Shown here piece by piece: positions 1-8,498 of a stretch of 64,000 bases of DNA. Each line of letters opens with the position of its first letter. The stretch's first letter is position 1. The notes beneath the pieces were generated by a model. The model was not told the DNA's origin, searched no databases, and saw only the letters and a program-made list of their open reading frames with translations. Origin of the DNA: Gracilimonas amylolytica (GTDB taxonomy: Bacteria > Bacteroidota > Rhodothermia > Balneolales > Balneolaceae); the NCBI RefSeq assembly GCF_002911695.1, contig NZ_PQBS01000032.1, positions 27,362 through 91,361 on the forward strand. The letters are read 5' to 3'. Both the position numbers and the translations under genes were made by a program.

Positions 1-1
1 T

Positions 2-1048
2 CATAGAGGAGTTGTGGCTTCTGATCCCTATGCTTCCAATTACGACTCCACCAAACTTACGGATGGCTGGTTCGTCCCTGAAATGCCTGACTTAAATCAA
101 GACAATGATCTGTTAGCTGATTACCTCATTCAAAATACTTTGTGGTGGATCGAATACTCGGGGATCGACGGTATTCGCATGGATACCTATGTCTATCCTG
201 ACAAAGATTACATGGCTCGTTGGGCCAAAGAAGTCCTCGCTGCCTATCCCAACTTTAATATCGTTGGGGAAGCCTGGGTTGAAAATGTACCGGCCGAAGC
301 TTTCTGGCAGTTTGATCAAGAAGGCGTTGATGACGGATATCAGTCACATCTTCCAAGCCTGACGGATTTTCAGTTCGCATTTGCCATCAGAGAAGCTTTT
401 AATGAAGACTTTGGCTGGGAAACCGGACTGAGTAAATTGTACTACATGCTGTCACAGGATTTTCTTTATTCGGATCCAATGGGGAATGTGATCTTTCTGG
501 ATAATCACGACATGAGCCGGTATTTCGAACATATCGGTAAAGATGAGGATCACTTCAAAATGGCCTATGCTTTTCTGATGACCACTCGCGGAATACCTCA
601 GGTCTATTATGGAACTGAGTTGATGATGGCTCACGAAAACCGTGGGGGTGATGACGAGGCCTGGCGCCAAACCATGCCCGGTGGCTGGCCCGATGATGAT
701 CGTAATGTATTTACCGAAGAAGGTCGCACCGACAAAGAAAATGAGATCCACGATTACATCACTAAGTTGACCCAATGGCGAAAGGATGCCATTGCAACCC
801 ATGAAGGCGAACTGGTGCATTTTATCCCTGAAAACAACACCTATGTTTACTTCCGGGTCCATGATGAACAAACTATCATGGTAGCCATGAATGCCAATGA
901 GAACGCTGTTTCGTTAGACAGAGATCGTTTCGCTGAGATACTGGATGAATTTGAGCTTGGTCTCAATGTGATGTCTGGTAATGAGATCAATCTTTCAGAA
1001 GATATCGGGATTGAAGGAAACACTGCCCTGATCTGGGAGCTGGAATAA
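2..1048 (+). CDS. GH13 alpha-amylase family hydrolase (neopullulanase/cyclomaltodextrinase-like), 5' end missing
   Basis: This is the C-terminal two thirds of a glycoside hydrolase family 13 enzyme that hydrolyses alpha-1,4 (and perhaps alpha-1,6) glucans. The reading frame is open to the left edge of the window, so the true start lies outside. Three catalytic acids are visible, counting from the GTG at 14: the nucleophile D57 in GIDGIRMDTY, the acid/base E86 in NIVGEAW, and D166 in FLDNHDMSRYF. A short C-terminal beta domain follows. The strand-7 sequence and small size resemble SusA/cyclomaltodextrinase proteins, which often act in the periplasm on imported maltodextrin. Its N-terminus, signal peptide and upstream partners cannot be seen. 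Family assignment is firm; exact substrate is inferred. Confidence 0.9.
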   Translation, partial: HRGVVASDPYASNYDSTKLTDGWFVPEMPDLNQDNDLLADYLIQNTLWWIEYSGIDGIRMDTYVYPDKDYMARWAKEVLAAYPNFNIVGEAWVENVPAEAFWQFDQEGVDDGYQSHLPSLTDFQFAFAIREAFNEDFGWETGLSKLYYMLSQDFLYSDPMGNVIFLDNHDMSRYFEHIGKDEDHFKMAYAFLMTTRGIPQVYYGTELMMAHENRGGDDEAWRQTMPGGWPDDDRNVFTEEGRTDKENEIHDYITKLTQWRKDAIATHEGELVHFIPENNTYVYFRVHDEQTIMVAMNANENAVSLDRDRFAEILDEFELGLNVMSGNEINLSEDIGIEGNTALIWELE

Positions 1049-1054
1049 GACACC

Positions 1055-1092
1055 ATTCCGTAGGGACAATTCATGAATTGCCCCTACGGAAT
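1055..1092. repeat. REP-like palindrome, GTAGGGGC type
   Basis: A nearly perfect 38-bp palindrome lies 6 bp after the amylase stop: arms ATTCCGTAGGG(G) and CCCCTACGGAAT around the centre ATTCATGAAT. One mismatch (A at 1066 facing C) breaks symmetry. The same GTAGGGGC end recurs in the repeat at 8416. It could also stop transcription of the amylase gene, but no T-run follows. Confidence 0.7.
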
Positions 1093-1124
1093 ACATTTTG
1101 CTCTTTTCGAGACCATCACATTAT

Positions 1125-1148
1125 GTGCCGACGCAATGCGTCAGGCAC
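1125..1148. repeat. GC-rich hairpin, possibly REP-like
   Basis: Arms GTGCC-GACGC and GCGTC-A-GGCAC enclose a 3-nt loop. It is followed at 1160-1172 by GTTGAATCAAC, which resembles the TGTTTGAATCAAACA hairpin inside the repeat at 8416. I read the whole stretch 1049-1266 as intergenic repeat material without a gene. Confidence 0.5.
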
Positions 1149-1266
1149 GAGGCCAAACTGATGTTGAATCAACTCACGTCATCTCTTTAGTACTCCTCAC
1201 TCTCCACTACAAACTTCAACCAAAAGGCCGTATCTTTAAGGCTTCAATCAAGCTGAACGAGACACT

Positions 1267-2874
1267 ATGAGCACGGCCACTGCCGAAACTGACATTACTA
1301 AAGAGGCGAAAAAACGACGGACCTTCGCCATTATATCGCACCCGGATGCGGGTAAGACTACCCTCACTGAAAAGCTATTACTGTATGGTGGGGCCCTTCA
1401 CGAGGCCGGATCGATCCGGGCCCGTAAAGCGAGTCGTCATGCCGCCTCCGACTGGATGTCGATCGAGCAGGAGCGTGGGATCTCGGTAACCTCCTCCGTT
1501 CTCCGTTTTGAGAAAGACGGCATCAAGTACAATCTCCTGGATACCCCGGGTCACAAAGATTTTTCTGAAGACACCCTCCGAACCCTGGTAGCTGCCGATA
1601 GCGGCCTCATGGTGATTGACGTTGCCAAGGGAGTTGAGGAGCAGACCGAAAAGTTATTTGAGGTTTGTAAGCTTCGTGAAGTTCCGGTTATCACTTTTGT
1701 AAATAAGTGTGACCGCCCCGGTATGGAGCCCTTGGAAGTTTTGAGTAATGTAGAGAATAAACTTGGTATTGAAGCTGTTCCGGCCAGCTGGCCAATGGGC
1801 TATGGGCAAAAGTTTCAGGGCATCTACGATGTGATCGAAAAGAAAGTTCACATGTATGAGAAAACCGATCACGGGGCCAAAAAAGCCGTAACGGAAGTGC
1901 TCGATCTGGAAGATGCGCTTGAAAGGTCCACTATGTCTGATACTGAAAAAGCTGCTTTCGAAGAGGAAGTTATGCTGATCGATGATATGTATGAGAACAT
2001 GGATCGCACTGCTTATGCCACCGGTAAAGTGACACCCGTTTTCTTTGGTTCAGCCTTACACAACTTTGGCCTGGATGTATTTCTAAACTACTTCCACCAG
2101 CTGGCACCTCATCCCCAACAATACAAAACACCGGACGGTGTGGCACGTGACCTGAATGACGGTTTCTCCGGCTTTATATTTAAGATGCAGGCTAATATGA
2201 ATCCTGATCACCGGGACTGTGCCGCCTTTATTCGTGTGGCTTCCGGAAAATTTGAACGGGGCCAACAGGTTACCATTGCAGGTATTGACAAAAAAGTGAA
2301 GATGTCGACCCCACATACCCTGATGGGCGATGATCGTCAGCTCATGGAAGAAGCTTATCCCGGAGATATCGTATCGATCTTCAATCCCGGTTCATTCCGT
2401 ATTGGAAGCACCATTTACGAGAAGAACGAGGTTAAATTTGATGTGATACCATTGTTCACCCCCGAACATTTTCAAAAAGTGGCAACCAAAGATCCTTTCA
2501 AACGAAAGCAGCTGCGGGAAGGTTTGAAACAGCTTTCCGAGGAAGGGGTGGTTCATGTTTTTGAGGTGCCAAACGGAGTTGGTAACGAACTTTTATTGGG
2601 AACCGTAGGAGTGCTTCAGTTTGAAGTGGTGGAGCACCGCATGCTTGCAGAGTATGGAGTTGAACTGATCAAGACACCGGTTTCTTACTACTGCGCCCGT
2701 TGGCTCCCCAATGATCGTGATGACGTGATCGAAAAACTGGAAGCAAGCTACTCCACCCACGTCACCAAAGACATGGAAGAAAATCCAATTGTTCTGTTTG
2801 ACTCACAATATGCCTTAAGTCAGGGTGAGGAAAAGGTTGGAAAAGAAAACCTCTTCAAATTCAAACAGGGCTGA
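1267..2874 (+). CDS. prfC: Peptide chain release factor 3
   Basis: RF3 is the cytosolic GTPase that recycles class-I release factors RF1/RF2 from the ribosome after termination. At 535 residues it has the usual length. The G1 loop ISHPDAGKTT starts near residue 24, the RF3 signature DWMSIEQERGIS follows in switch I, then the G3 motif DTPGHKDF and the G4 motif NKCDR. Domain II and the RF3 C-terminal domain (residues about 300-535, with VGVLQFEVVEHRM) are intact, which separates it from EF-G and LepA. The start is an ATG with no strong Shine-Dalgarno. It stands alone, closed by a terminator. Confidence 0.96.
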   Translation: MSTATAETDITKEAKKRRTFAIISHPDAGKTTLTEKLLLYGGALHEAGSIRARKASRHAASDWMSIEQERGISVTSSVLRFEKDGIKYNLLDTPGHKDFSEDTLRTLVAADSGLMVIDVAKGVEEQTEKLFEVCKLREVPVITFVNKCDRPGMEPLEVLSNVENKLGIEAVPASWPMGYGQKFQGIYDVIEKKVHMYEKTDHGAKKAVTEVLDLEDALERSTMSDTEKAAFEEEVMLIDDMYENMDRTAYATGKVTPVFFGSALHNFGLDVFLNYFHQLAPHPQQYKTPDGVARDLNDGFSGFIFKMQANMNPDHRDCAAFIRVASGKFERGQQVTIAGIDKKVKMSTPHTLMGDDRQLMEEAYPGDIVSIFNPGSFRIGSTIYEKNEVKFDVIPLFTPEHFQKVATKDPFKRKQLREGLKQLSEEGVVHVFEVPNGVGNELLLGTVGVLQFEVVEHRMLAEYGVELIKTPVSYYCARWLPNDRDDVIEKLEASYSTHVTKDMEENPIVLFDSQYALSQGEEKVGKENLFKFKQG

Positions 2875-2915
2875 TTCTCGCACAGGATCCTGAAAAACGG
2901 CTCAAAAAAATTCAC

Positions 2916-2953
2916 TAAACCACTCATTTGAAAATGAAATGAGTGGTTTTTTT
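2916..2953 (+). terminator. Rho-independent terminator of prfC
   Basis: Arms AACCACTCATTT and AAATGAGTGGTT with a short GAAAATG-containing loop, followed by a run of seven T. It lies about 40 bp after the prfC stop. Confidence 0.85.
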
Positions 2954-3219
2954 ATGCCATTTCTGATCAAAGTTTACTCCGACTTCTCGACTATCTCTTC
3001 GGAAAACCGCATCCATTTAAAATTACCTAGGCAGCAAATAACTTTATGATTTTATAACGCATAAAATTCCACACCGGGTACAAACACGCAGTATAGTTCC
3101 GTAATTTTTGTGGGTATAAAAACACGAAAGATCCTGACCATTTTCTTTTCCCCTAAGGCTCATCTATAACAGGATCTGATTCAACAATAAATTCACAACA
3201 TTACCACGACTACATCTAC
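2954..3219. other. Gene-free AT-rich stretch between prfC and the SulP gene
   Basis: Both strands are broken by stop codons and I recognise no RNA or repeat. It presumably holds the promoter and leader of the SulP transporter gene; a TAATTTTTG-like box occurs near 3102, but I cannot place a promoter with confidence. Confidence 0.4.
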
Positions 3220-3306
3220 ATGAAATAATATTTAGACCTGTTTGGTCTCAATGATAAGATCGACTATATAATTGAAATTTTAGCCGGTGTTACGGTTTCC
3301 CTTGCT

Positions 3307-4749
3307 TTGATCCCGGAAGCCGTGGCCTTTGCGATGATCGCCGGGCTTTCTCCTTTAACCGGTTTGTATGCCGCCTTCATGGTAGGACTTGTAACATCCA
3401 TCATCGGTGGGCGTCCGGGTATGATCTCAGGAGCTACAGGGGCCGTAGCCGTCGTATTGGTAGCTTTAGCTGTTTCTCATGGGCCTGAATATATCTTTGC
3501 AGCCGTCGTTTTAGCCGGATTGATTCAGGTTGCAGCCGGAATGCTGAAGCTTGGTAAACTCATGCGCCTTGTTCCTCACCCCGTGATCTTCGGTTTTGTG
3601 AACGGATTAGCGGTAATCATCTTCATGTCTCAACTGGATCAATTCAAGTCTCCATCCGGAGAATGGATGTCCGGACAATCATTGTATATCTTGCTTGGGC
3701 TCGTACTTTTAACCATGGCGATCATTTGGGCCCTGCCTAAATTCAGTAAAAAGATCCCGGCATCACTTGTCGCCATTTTGACCATTTTTGCCATTGTGGT
3801 TGTCTTTGGGATCGAAACAAAGACCGTGGGAGATATTGCTTCTATTCAGGGAGGATTCCCCCCATTTCATATTCCACAGATTCCATTTACCTGGGAAGCC
3901 TTTATGGTCATTCTCCCATACTCTGTGATCATGGCCGGAGTTGGCCTGATCGAAAGCCTGCTAACGCTCAATATCATTGATGAGATCACCGAAACCCGTG
4001 GAAATGGAAATCAGGAAGCCATGGCACAGGGTGCTGCAAATATCTTCTCTGGATTCTTTTCCGGAATGGGTGGTTGCGCCATGATCGGGCAAAGCCTAAT
4101 CAACGTATCATCAGGGGCACGAACAAGGATCTCCGGTATTGTAGCTGCTGTTATGCTGTTGGTCTTCATCATGTTCGGCTCAGGCTTGATAGAATTATTA
4201 CCCATGGCCGCTCTCACCGGCTTGATGATCATGGTAGCGATCGGAACTTTTGAATGGGCCAGTTTAAAGACCTTCAACCGTATGCCCGTTTCAGATATTT
4301 TTGTGATGATCATGGTCACCCTGGTTACCGCGGTTCTGCATAACCTGGCACTGGCCGTACTCATTGGGGTCATCATTGCAGCCCTTGTCTTTGCCTGGGA
4401 TAACGCCAAACGCATCCGCACCCGGAAACACATCGACGAAGATGGCATCAAACACTATGAGATCTATGGACCGCTTTTCTTCGGTTCTGTATCTGTGTTT
4501 AACTCCAAATTTGATGTATTGAATGATCCCGATGAAGTCATCATAGATTTTGAGGAAAGCCGGGTAGTAGATATGTCCGCTATTGAGGCGCTGAATAAGA
4601 TCACCGAACGCTACAGTAAGGTCGGTAAAACGGTTCATCTAAAACATTTGAGCAAAGACTGCCGCCACCTGCTCAAAAACGCCGATGCCATCATTGACGT
4701 GAACGTTATGGAGGACCCAACCTACAAACTGGCTTTGGATAAGATCTAA
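3307..4749 (+). CDS. SulP family anion transporter with STAS domain; N-terminus disrupted
   Basis: A SulP/SLC26-type inner-membrane transporter for sulfate, bicarbonate or a similar anion. About 10-12 hydrophobic helices are followed by a cytoplasmic STAS domain (roughly the last 100 residues, FEESRVVDMSAIEALNKI). The first usable open-frame start is TTG at 3307, but homology clearly continues upstream: codons from 3229 read YLDLFGLNDKIDY, then the conserved first helix ILAGVTVSLALIPEA. A likely original ATG lies at 3220, but its third codon is TAA (3226-3228). No ATG or GTG occurs between that stop and 3307. Either the gene carries a nonsense mutation, uses a rare start such as CTG at 3238, or the base is wrong. 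Starting at TTG would cut helix 1 in half. Confidence 0.85.
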   Translation: MIPEAVAFAMIAGLSPLTGLYAAFMVGLVTSIIGGRPGMISGATGAVAVVLVALAVSHGPEYIFAAVVLAGLIQVAAGMLKLGKLMRLVPHPVIFGFVNGLAVIIFMSQLDQFKSPSGEWMSGQSLYILLGLVLLTMAIIWALPKFSKKIPASLVAILTIFAIVVVFGIETKTVGDIASIQGGFPPFHIPQIPFTWEAFMVILPYSVIMAGVGLIESLLTLNIIDEITETRGNGNQEAMAQGAANIFSGFFSGMGGCAMIGQSLINVSSGARTRISGIVAAVMLLVFIMFGSGLIELLPMAALTGLMIMVAIGTFEWASLKTFNRMPVSDIFVMIMVTLVTAVLHNLALAVLIGVIIAALVFAWDNAKRIRTRKHIDEDGIKHYEIYGPLFFGSVSVFNSKFDVLNDPDEVIIDFEESRVVDMSAIEALNKITERYSKVGKTVHLKHLSKDCRHLLKNADAIIDVNVMEDPTYKLALDKI

Positions 4750-4757
4750 AACGTATT

Positions 4758-4785
4758 AAAAAAGGCTCAGCATTGAGCCTTTTTT
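4758..4785. terminator. Bidirectional terminator between convergent genes
   Basis: AAAAAAGGCTCA and TGAGCCTTTTTT form a 12-bp stem around GCAT. The A-run before and T-run after let it serve both the SulP gene and the minus-strand lipoprotein gene that ends at 4793. Confidence 0.9.
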
Positions 4786-4792
4786 AATTTTT

Positions 4793-5602
4793 CTACTTAC
4801 CACCATTTGCCTGAAGATCCGCAATACAATTTGCGTCGAGGGCCGGAATGGATTCATCATTGAAAAGCTGCTCAATAAGATCTGAGCGCTGCATGGCATA
4901 GTACATCAGGCAGCTTTCGTTGTCACAATGGCTTCCGTTCTGCTCATCCTGATGATCCGTTTGCATATCCGTACCGGAATTTGGCACGTTCACTAATCCA
5001 AAAAGATGACCAAATTCATGTCTGAGGGAGATCGCCTCTACCTGATAGCGGGTCAGGGATCCAAATCCGGTTGAGGCATCATCATAAGCCGGGCCAAAAA
5101 ATGCGTTAGACGTATTGAAGTAGGCAATACCCAACACGTTTTGCTGAGAGTAGTAGCCATCCGTGATCACCATGTAGGTTGAAAGTACGCCTTCCTCTGA
5201 AAAATTATTCCGATGTTCATTTTCAATATTTCGCACATCATTGGCCGAGTACGAATTCTGCTCTCCGGATGGGATCTGGGTTGGCTCAAGTATGGTAACC
5301 GTTGATTTATTCAACCGCTGCTCAAGAAAAGCTTTTAGGCTGTCGAGGGCTCTTGTGTTGGGAGCGTAGCCCGGCATGTAATCGATCTCAACGATCAATT
5401 CAGAAAAGGATTCATCTGATAAAAGATCGTTAGCAGACAATCCGGGGTTTTTTTGATGATCATATTCAAATCCGTTGCCATCGCCATTACTGCTTTGCGG
5501 ATTATTTACGCATCCATAGGCCATAAACAGGACGGCAAAGAGTGCGACTATTCCAAGGTATTTAGATTGTAACAAGGTTTTCATAAGTGTGGGTTTGTTC
5601 AT
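4793..5602 (-). CDS. Archaemetzincin-like lipoprotein metalloprotease
   Basis: Predicted zinc protease anchored to the outer face of the envelope. The N-terminus has a hydrophobic segment ending in the lipobox MAYGC (Cys31). The zinc site reads HEFGHLFGL (H195, E196, H199), and a later HC-x4-C-x-M block (H225, C226, C231, M233) matches the archaemetzincin pattern, except that about 20 residues separate the two halves. The Met in CLMYY could serve as the metzincin Met-turn. It stands alone, divergent from dinB. A peptidase fold is well supported; substrate and whether it is active are unknown. Confidence 0.7.
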   Translation of the reverse strand: MNKPTLMKTLLQSKYLGIVALFAVLFMAYGCVNNPQSSNGDGNGFEYDHQKNPGLSANDLLSDESFSELIVEIDYMPGYAPNTRALDSLKAFLEQRLNKSTVTILEPTQIPSGEQNSYSANDVRNIENEHRNNFSEEGVLSTYMVITDGYYSQQNVLGIAYFNTSNAFFGPAYDDASTGFGSLTRYQVEAISLRHEFGHLFGLVNVPNSGTDMQTDHQDEQNGSHCDNESCLMYYAMQRSDLIEQLFNDESIPALDANCIADLQANGGK

Positions 5603-5696
5603 ATTTCACCTAATTTAATGATCTGCAGATCTTAAATGTTCCAAAATTACTCACTCAACGACTTTCAAACCTTAAAGTATATGTGTAATTTATGTT

Positions 5697-6788
5697 ATGA
5701 CCCACAATTTTCCCATCAGAAAGATTATTCATGTTGATATGGATGCTTTTTATGCTTCCGTGGAGCAGAGAGATAATCCTTCTCTCCGAGGTAAACCGGT
5801 AGTGGTGGGAGGTTCGCCAAGTGGCCGGGGTGTGGTGGCCACTTGCAGTTACGAGGCCCGTAAATATGGGATCCACTCAGCCATGCCGGCCTCACAAGCT
5901 ATTCGACTTTGTCCTCATGCTATTTTTGTGAAAACGCGTTTTGATGCCTACCGGGAAGTCTCTAAGAAAATTAGGGAGATCTTTTTTGAGTACACCGATC
6001 TGGTGGAACCACTTTCGCTGGATGAAGCTTTTCTGGATGTCACTGAAAATCACAAGAACATTCCTTCGGCTACCCTTATAGCCAAACAGATCAAGGAGCG
6101 CATCTTTGAAGAAACGAAACTGACCGCTTCAGCAGGTGTGGCTCATAACAAGTTTCTGGCAAAGGTGGCTTCCGATATTCATAAACCCAACGGCCTCACC
6201 CTCATTACTCCGGAAAAAGCCGAAGCCTTTTTGGAAGAACTCGATATCAAACGGTTTTTTGGTGTTGGGAAAGCCACCCAAAAGAAAATGCATGCTATTG
6301 GCATTAAAACCGGTGCCGACCTTAAGCAGTGGACCGAAATTGACCTGGTGAAGGCGTTTGGTAAGTCAGGCCGATTCTACTATCGGATCGTACGAGGGAT
6401 CGATAATCGCGAGGTTAAGCCCCATCGAATACGAAAATCATTCGGCAAGGAGAGAACCTTTTCGGAGGATATTGACAGCATAGAGTGGATCCATAATTTT
6501 CTGGATGAACTGGCTCAAACCATCGCAGAGGGTATGAAAAAGATCAACGCTGCAGGAAAGACCATCACCCTCAAGGTTCGGTACAAAGATTTTGAAACCA
6601 TTACCCGTAGCACCTCTATTTCTCATTATACGAACCGGTATCAGGAGATCAATGATGTGGTACGTAGTCTTTTAAAAGATACAGAGGTCGGGAAGCGTCC
6701 GGTTCGGTTGCTTGGCATCACACTTTCAAACCTAAACCTGAATGAAAAGAAAGTCTGGGAACAACTGGAGCTTTCTTTAAAATATTAA
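5697..6788 (+). CDS. dinB: DNA polymerase IV (Y-family)
   Basis: Error-prone translesion polymerase that copies past damaged bases. The palm motif HVDMDAFYASVEQ (D14, D16) and the catalytic pair in LSLDEAFLDVT (near residues 105-107) are intact. A helix-hairpin-helix thumb around residues 175-205 and a little-finger domain to residue 350 follow. At 363 residues it is close to the normal 350-360. The C-terminus ends LELSLKY; a canonical clamp-binding peptide is not obvious. It is a single-gene unit divergent from the metalloprotease; I see no clear SOS box in the 94-bp gap. Confidence 0.95.
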   Translation: MTHNFPIRKIIHVDMDAFYASVEQRDNPSLRGKPVVVGGSPSGRGVVATCSYEARKYGIHSAMPASQAIRLCPHAIFVKTRFDAYREVSKKIREIFFEYTDLVEPLSLDEAFLDVTENHKNIPSATLIAKQIKERIFEETKLTASAGVAHNKFLAKVASDIHKPNGLTLITPEKAEAFLEELDIKRFFGVGKATQKKMHAIGIKTGADLKQWTEIDLVKAFGKSGRFYYRIVRGIDNREVKPHRIRKSFGKERTFSEDIDSIEWIHNFLDELAQTIAEGMKKINAAGKTITLKVRYKDFETITRSTSISHYTNRYQEINDVVRSLLKDTEVGKRPVRLLGITLSNLNLNEKKVWEQLELSLKY

Positions 6789-6797
6789 AAGGTGATG

Positions 6798-6847
6798 GAA
6801 CTACGGTGTTACAGTGGTCAGTATCAACCACTGTAACACCGTAGTTC
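6798..6847. repeat. Long perfect palindrome, TACGGTGTTA type
   Basis: Two perfect 21-bp arms (GAACTACGGTGTTACAGTGG plus T, and its complement) flank an 8-nt loop just after dinB. No T-run follows. The core TACGGTGTTA recurs in the palindrome at 29832, so this is probably a dispersed repeat that may also act as a terminator or RNA-stability element. Confidence 0.75.
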
Positions 6848-6940
6848 TAAAACATCATCACACTGAATACAGACTATCATTTTATCAAGATTATCGTGAA
6901 TTTCCCCCGATACCATTCAACAATAAGAAATTGACAAAAA

Positions 6941-7777
6941 ATGAGTGACGGTTACGGATTATTAAAAGGAAAAAAAGGAATTATTTTTGGTGCTTTGGAT
7001 GAGCGCAGCATTGCCTGGAGAATTGCCCTGGCTTGTAAACGTGAAGGAGCTGATTTCGTTTTATCAAATGCACCGGTTGCATTACGACTGGGAGCTTTAG
7101 ATGCATTGGGAGAAGAAACCGGAGCTCCGATCATTCCCTGTGATGTAACTAAAGATGATGAGATCGAAGATCTGATGAATCAAACCAAGGAACACTTAGG
7201 CGGGGTAGATTTCATTCTTCACGCTATCGGTATGTCACCGAACGTTCGCAAGAAAAAAGAGTACACCGATCTGAATTATAACTGGCTGCAGCAAACCCTC
7301 GATATCTCAGCGATCTCGCTTCACCGGGTTCTGCACCATGCTGAAAAAATGGATGTACTGAACGATGGCGGAAGTATTGTCGCACTTTCTTACATTGGCG
7401 CACAACGCATCTTCTCAAAATATTCTGACATGAATGATGCCAAGGCACTGCTTGAGAGTATTGCCCGAAATTATGGAAGTCGTTTAGCAAAGCGTGGCAT
7501 TCGAGTTAATACGGTTTCTCAGGCACCGACAAAAACCTCGGCCGGAACCGGTATCAAAGGCTTTGATGGCATGTACACTTTTGCCGATATGATAGCTCCG
7601 ATGGGCAACCCCTCAGCTGACGAATGTGCCGATTACTGTGTGACCTTATTCTCTGATCTGACACGAAAAGTGACCATGCAGAACCTGTATCACGATGGTG
7701 GTTTTGTGAATTCGGGTATCTCTGAAGAAATGATCAACGACCTCGCAAAGATCTACGCTGACAAAGACGACGAATAA
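6941..7777 (+). CDS. fabI: Enoyl-[acyl-carrier-protein] reductase (NADH)
   Basis: FabI catalyses the last reduction of each fatty-acid elongation cycle, converting trans-2-enoyl-ACP to acyl-ACP with NADH. It is a short-chain dehydrogenase of 278 residues. The atypical nucleotide motif GALDERSIAW lies at residues 17-26, and the FabI active site Y151, Y161-x6-K168 matches the E. coli residues Y146, Y156, K163 with a constant offset. The C-terminal NLYHDGGFVNSG segment is typical. It is followed after 3 bp by ruvC, so the two are probably co-transcribed although functionally unrelated. This is the class of enzyme targeted by triclosan. Confidence 0.95.
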   Translation: MSDGYGLLKGKKGIIFGALDERSIAWRIALACKREGADFVLSNAPVALRLGALDALGEETGAPIIPCDVTKDDEIEDLMNQTKEHLGGVDFILHAIGMSPNVRKKKEYTDLNYNWLQQTLDISAISLHRVLHHAEKMDVLNDGGSIVALSYIGAQRIFSKYSDMNDAKALLESIARNYGSRLAKRGIRVNTVSQAPTKTSAGTGIKGFDGMYTFADMIAPMGNPSADECADYCVTLFSDLTRKVTMQNLYHDGGFVNSGISEEMINDLAKIYADKDDE

Positions 7778-7780
7778 TAT

Positions 7781-8356
7781 ATGCCTGATATAATCCTCGG
7801 CATCGATCCCGGTTCCCGAAATACAGGGTATGCCCTGTTGACGGAAGAAAACGGAAAACTGATCGCTTTAAGGTGCGATGTGATCCGTATGGCCGACATT
7901 GATGATCATGCCGAGCGATTACAGGTGATCTTTGATAAGATCTCAGGGATCATCAGATCCAATCAACCTACGGCTTGTGCTGTTGAAACCCCCGTTTATG
8001 GGGTGGATCCCATGGCTATGCTCAAGCTTGGAAGAGCTCAGGCAGCCGCCATGCTGGCTATCACCAATAATGGCCTTCCGGCGGTTGAATACTTTCCTAA
8101 AGTGGTGAAGAAATCCATTACAGGTAACGGAAACGCCAGTAAGGAACAGGTGGCCTTCATGCTTAACAAGATGGTGAAACTGCCCGATGAAAAGCTATCC
8201 AATGACGCAACTGATGCCCTTGCAGTCGCCTGGTGCCATTTGATGAAAGGCAAGGGAATCCCCGGCTCCACCAAAAAGAAAACACATCAGAATAATGCCA
8301 AAGGCGACTGGGCTAGTTTTGTAGCTGACAATCCGGATCGGGTGAAGGGGATGTAG
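7781..8356 (+). CDS. ruvC: Crossover junction endodeoxyribonuclease RuvC
   Basis: RuvC resolves Holliday junctions with RuvAB during recombination repair. The four catalytic acids are visible: D9 in GIDPG, E69 in VETPVYG, and D142 and D145 in NDATDALAVA. The protein is 191 residues, about 20 longer than the E. coli enzyme because of a basic, polar tail (STKKKTHQNN onwards). The start sits 3 bp after the fabI stop, and ruvA follows after a 142-bp gap filled by a repeat, so ruvC and ruvA are near neighbours as in many bacteria. ruvB is not in this window. Confidence 0.95.
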   Translation: MPDIILGIDPGSRNTGYALLTEENGKLIALRCDVIRMADIDDHAERLQVIFDKISGIIRSNQPTACAVETPVYGVDPMAMLKLGRAQAAAMLAITNNGLPAVEYFPKVVKKSITGNGNASKEQVAFMLNKMVKLPDEKLSNDATDALAVAWCHLMKGKGIPGSTKKKTHQNNAKGDWASFVADNPDRVKGM

Positions 8357-8415
8357 ATGAGGCAAAAGCCTTCATAAGACATTCCCCAGCAGAGCTACGG
8401 AATGAGATAGATACC

Positions 8416-8480
8416 GTAGGGGCGAATCGCATTCGCCCTGATGTTTGAATCAAACAAAGGCGTATGCGATACGCCGCTAC
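8416..8480. repeat. Compound REP-like element, GTAGGGGC type
   Basis: A 65-bp symmetric unit between ruvC and ruvA: GTAGGGGCG at the left and CGCCGCTAC at the right form outer arms. Inside are three small hairpins: GGGCGAAT-CGC-ATTCGCCC, TGTTTGA-A-TCAAACA, and GGCGTAT-GCG-ATACGCC. The layout resembles paired REP units of the BIME type. It ends 18 bp before the ruvA start, so it may affect ruvA expression. Confidence 0.75.
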
Positions 8481-8498
8481 AATAGAAATGAATAACAC

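Noticed and set aside
1073..1270. Short plus-strand frame between the amylase and prfC
   Set aside because: It begins inside the palindrome and has no family features; the stretch is repeat material.
8416..8480. Possible CRISPR-like repeat
   Set aside because: Only a single compound palindrome; there is no repeated unit with spacers.
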